Under the pieces are notes generated by a model. That model saw nothing but the letters and a program-made list of their open reading frames with translations. It was not told the origin of the DNA and did not search any database. Position numbers and translations under genes: made by a program. 64,000 nucleotides of DNA from Bacteroidota bacterium (GTDB taxonomy: Bacteria; Bacteroidota; Bacteroidia; Chitinophagales; Chitinophagaceae): the NCBI GenBank assembly GCA_018267965.1, contig JAFDXK010000005.1, positions 124,001 to 188,000 of the forward strand, in the 5' to 3' direction. Positions 63,252 through 64,000 of this stretch are shown one piece after another (positions within the stretch are counted from its first letter, which is position 1; the number at the start of each line of letters is the position of its first letter).

Positions 63252-64000
63252 ATGGCCAGAAAACTATCGCTGATTATTATAATGCTCTTGAGCTTTGTCC
63301 ATCTAAAGGCACAGGATTTTCAATTCCTGCCCGATGAAAAAAGCGAACGCATCTACAGCTATAACCTGATCGCAAACCTCAGCTATAAACCGAATAATGT
63401 CTATACCGATTCGCTGCCGGAAAACAAGGATAACGAATATGACGACCTTGTTGCTTCTCCGTCACGGACCGATATGTTTGCCAAAAGCATACAGGATTAT
63501 GTACTGGTGGGTGTGAACCATGATACCAATGTGGTAGCAACTGCTTATTCCTATACGATCAGTTTGCGGATATGGTGTTTTGATTATAACTCACCGGGTT
63601 CGCCCAGTCATAAAGACATTGACATGCGATTTAATTATAATCCCGACTCAGGTAAATCTTATATTGATGCCAATGTATTTAAGTTTACAGGCTTCCATAA
63701 GATACTGGTCGAAGTAAAGGATGTCAAAGATGATTCAACGGGCAGTACCGTATTGCGGTCACAACTGCCTAAGAATTTTTATGTAATGTCTACAGTGAGC
63801 CTGCAACGCTATGACACCCAACCTTTTTCGATATACAGTTCTGCAGACCTGTCTACTGACGGTAAGACATTACATATCAACTGGAAACCGTCCACAGGCT
63901 CTTATAGCAGTTGCACGAACCCAAGTAGTGTGACGGAGTACAACCTCAAGCCCGTAGAATATGAACTGGAATGGACTTACATTGATAATTACAGCTACAA
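63252..64000 (+). CDS. Secreted protein N-terminus, 3' truncated by the window edge
   Basis: An ATG at 63252, 19 bases after the LolA-like gene, opens a frame that runs unbroken to the end of the window (249 codons). It starts with a signal peptide (MARKLSLIIIMLLSFVHLKA, then Gln). The following 230 residues are beta-rich, with DYNSPGSPSHKDIDMRFNY and, at the edge, VEYELEWTYIDNY. That ending resembles the start of large RHS or Ig-type surface proteins in Bacteroidota, so it is probably another giant of this cluster. The true length and product cannot be given. Confidence 0.65.
   Translation, partial: MARKLSLIIIMLLSFVHLKAQDFQFLPDEKSERIYSYNLIANLSYKPNNVYTDSLPENKDNEYDDLVASPSRTDMFAKSIQDYVLVGVNHDTNVVATAYSYTISLRIWCFDYNSPGSPSHKDIDMRFNYNPDSGKSYIDANVFKFTGFHKILVEVKDVKDDSTGSTVLRSQLPKNFYVMSTVSLQRYDTQPFSIYSSADLSTDGKTLHINWKPSTGSYSSCTNPSSVTEYNLKPVEYELEWTYIDNYSY

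Larger units (their letters stand above)
16265..64000. mobile_element. Integrated element at tRNA-Arg, right end outside the window
   Basis: The left border is set by the recombinase-tRNA overlap. To its right gene content changes from housekeeping to a serine recombinase, a virion-like plus-strand module, a DarB-like polyvalent protein, a defence-like operon and an RHS surface cluster, with no clear chromosomal housekeeping gene up to 64000. No copy of the tRNA 3' end was noticed inside, so the second junction should lie further right. Whether the RHS cluster belongs to the same element or to flanking chromosome cannot be settled here. Confidence 0.65.

Overview
The window looks like a Bacteroidota chromosome, most likely Chitinophagaceae or a near relative. 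Supporting genes are the gliding lipoprotein GldD, an S46 dipeptidyl peptidase, a lipoprotein-type LptC, a DUF3467 protein and type III pantothenate kinase. Promoter-like boxes fit the Bacteroidota -7 consensus TAnnTTTG. There is no taxonomic marker such as 16S rRNA, so the family is an inference.

Positions 1-16230 are ordinary chromosome: an RND efflux adaptor (cut by the window edge), gpsA, a Nudix hydrolase, an S46 peptidase, the coaX / outer-membrane protein / lptC operon, an O-antigen ligase-like protein, meaB, a wecB-like epimerase, a wecA/tagO-like transferase, a periplasmic binding-like protein, guaA with a DUF3467 gene, and gldD.

A tRNA-Arg(CCT) at 16231-16302 is the left edge of an integrated element. 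A large serine recombinase (16265-17824, minus strand) reads into the tRNA, and its last codons are the complement of the tRNA 3' half. The element runs to the right and its other end is not in the window, so it is at least about 47.7 kb. A non-coding stretch (18822-19707) carries a strong terminator and a cluster of TTGTAGCA boxes in both orientations, which looks like an origin or operator.

From 19708 to 41183 every gene is on the plus strand. The block encodes small membrane proteins, an LEA14-like protein, a transglutaminase-like protein, a run of beta-rich small proteins (three are paralogues), coiled-coil proteins, two peptidoglycan-binding proteins, two fibre-like proteins, a holin/spanin-like overlapping pair, two lysozyme-like transglycosylases, a 2161-residue polyvalent protein (RadC/JAB, N6-methylase, MutS-I-like and strawberry-notch/DarB-like helicase parts) and a RadA/RepA-like ATPase. 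No terminase, portal, HK97 capsid, tail tube or sheath, relaxase or conjugation gene is recognisable. I read this as a virion-like module of an unfamiliar, possibly tailless, phage-like element.

A more A+T-rich minus-strand operon (41428-48509) holds a SIS-domain protein, a HAD phosphatase, a phosphoribosyltransferase-like protein, an ORC/Cdc6-like AAA ATPase, an unknown protein and a PfkB kinase, with almost no spacing. The HAD gene has no ATG ahead of its catalytic motif. It joins the SIS gene at an A11 run, which suggests a slippage-made SIS-HAD fusion. This operon is the best candidate for an undescribed (probably anti-phage) system. Beside it are a membrane-anchored protein, a strongly folded RNA-like hairpin with a promoter-like box (50506-50683) and a perfect 36-bp palindrome (51033-51068).

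From 51330 to the right edge lies a plus-strand surface cluster: a large outer-membrane barrel protein, an Ig-like secreted protein, a Skp/OmpH-like chaperone, a lipoprotein, a 2041-residue RHS-family surface protein, a LolA-like protein and the start of a further secreted protein cut by the window edge. The gene set suggests an RHS surface protein travelling with its own envelope-assembly factors.
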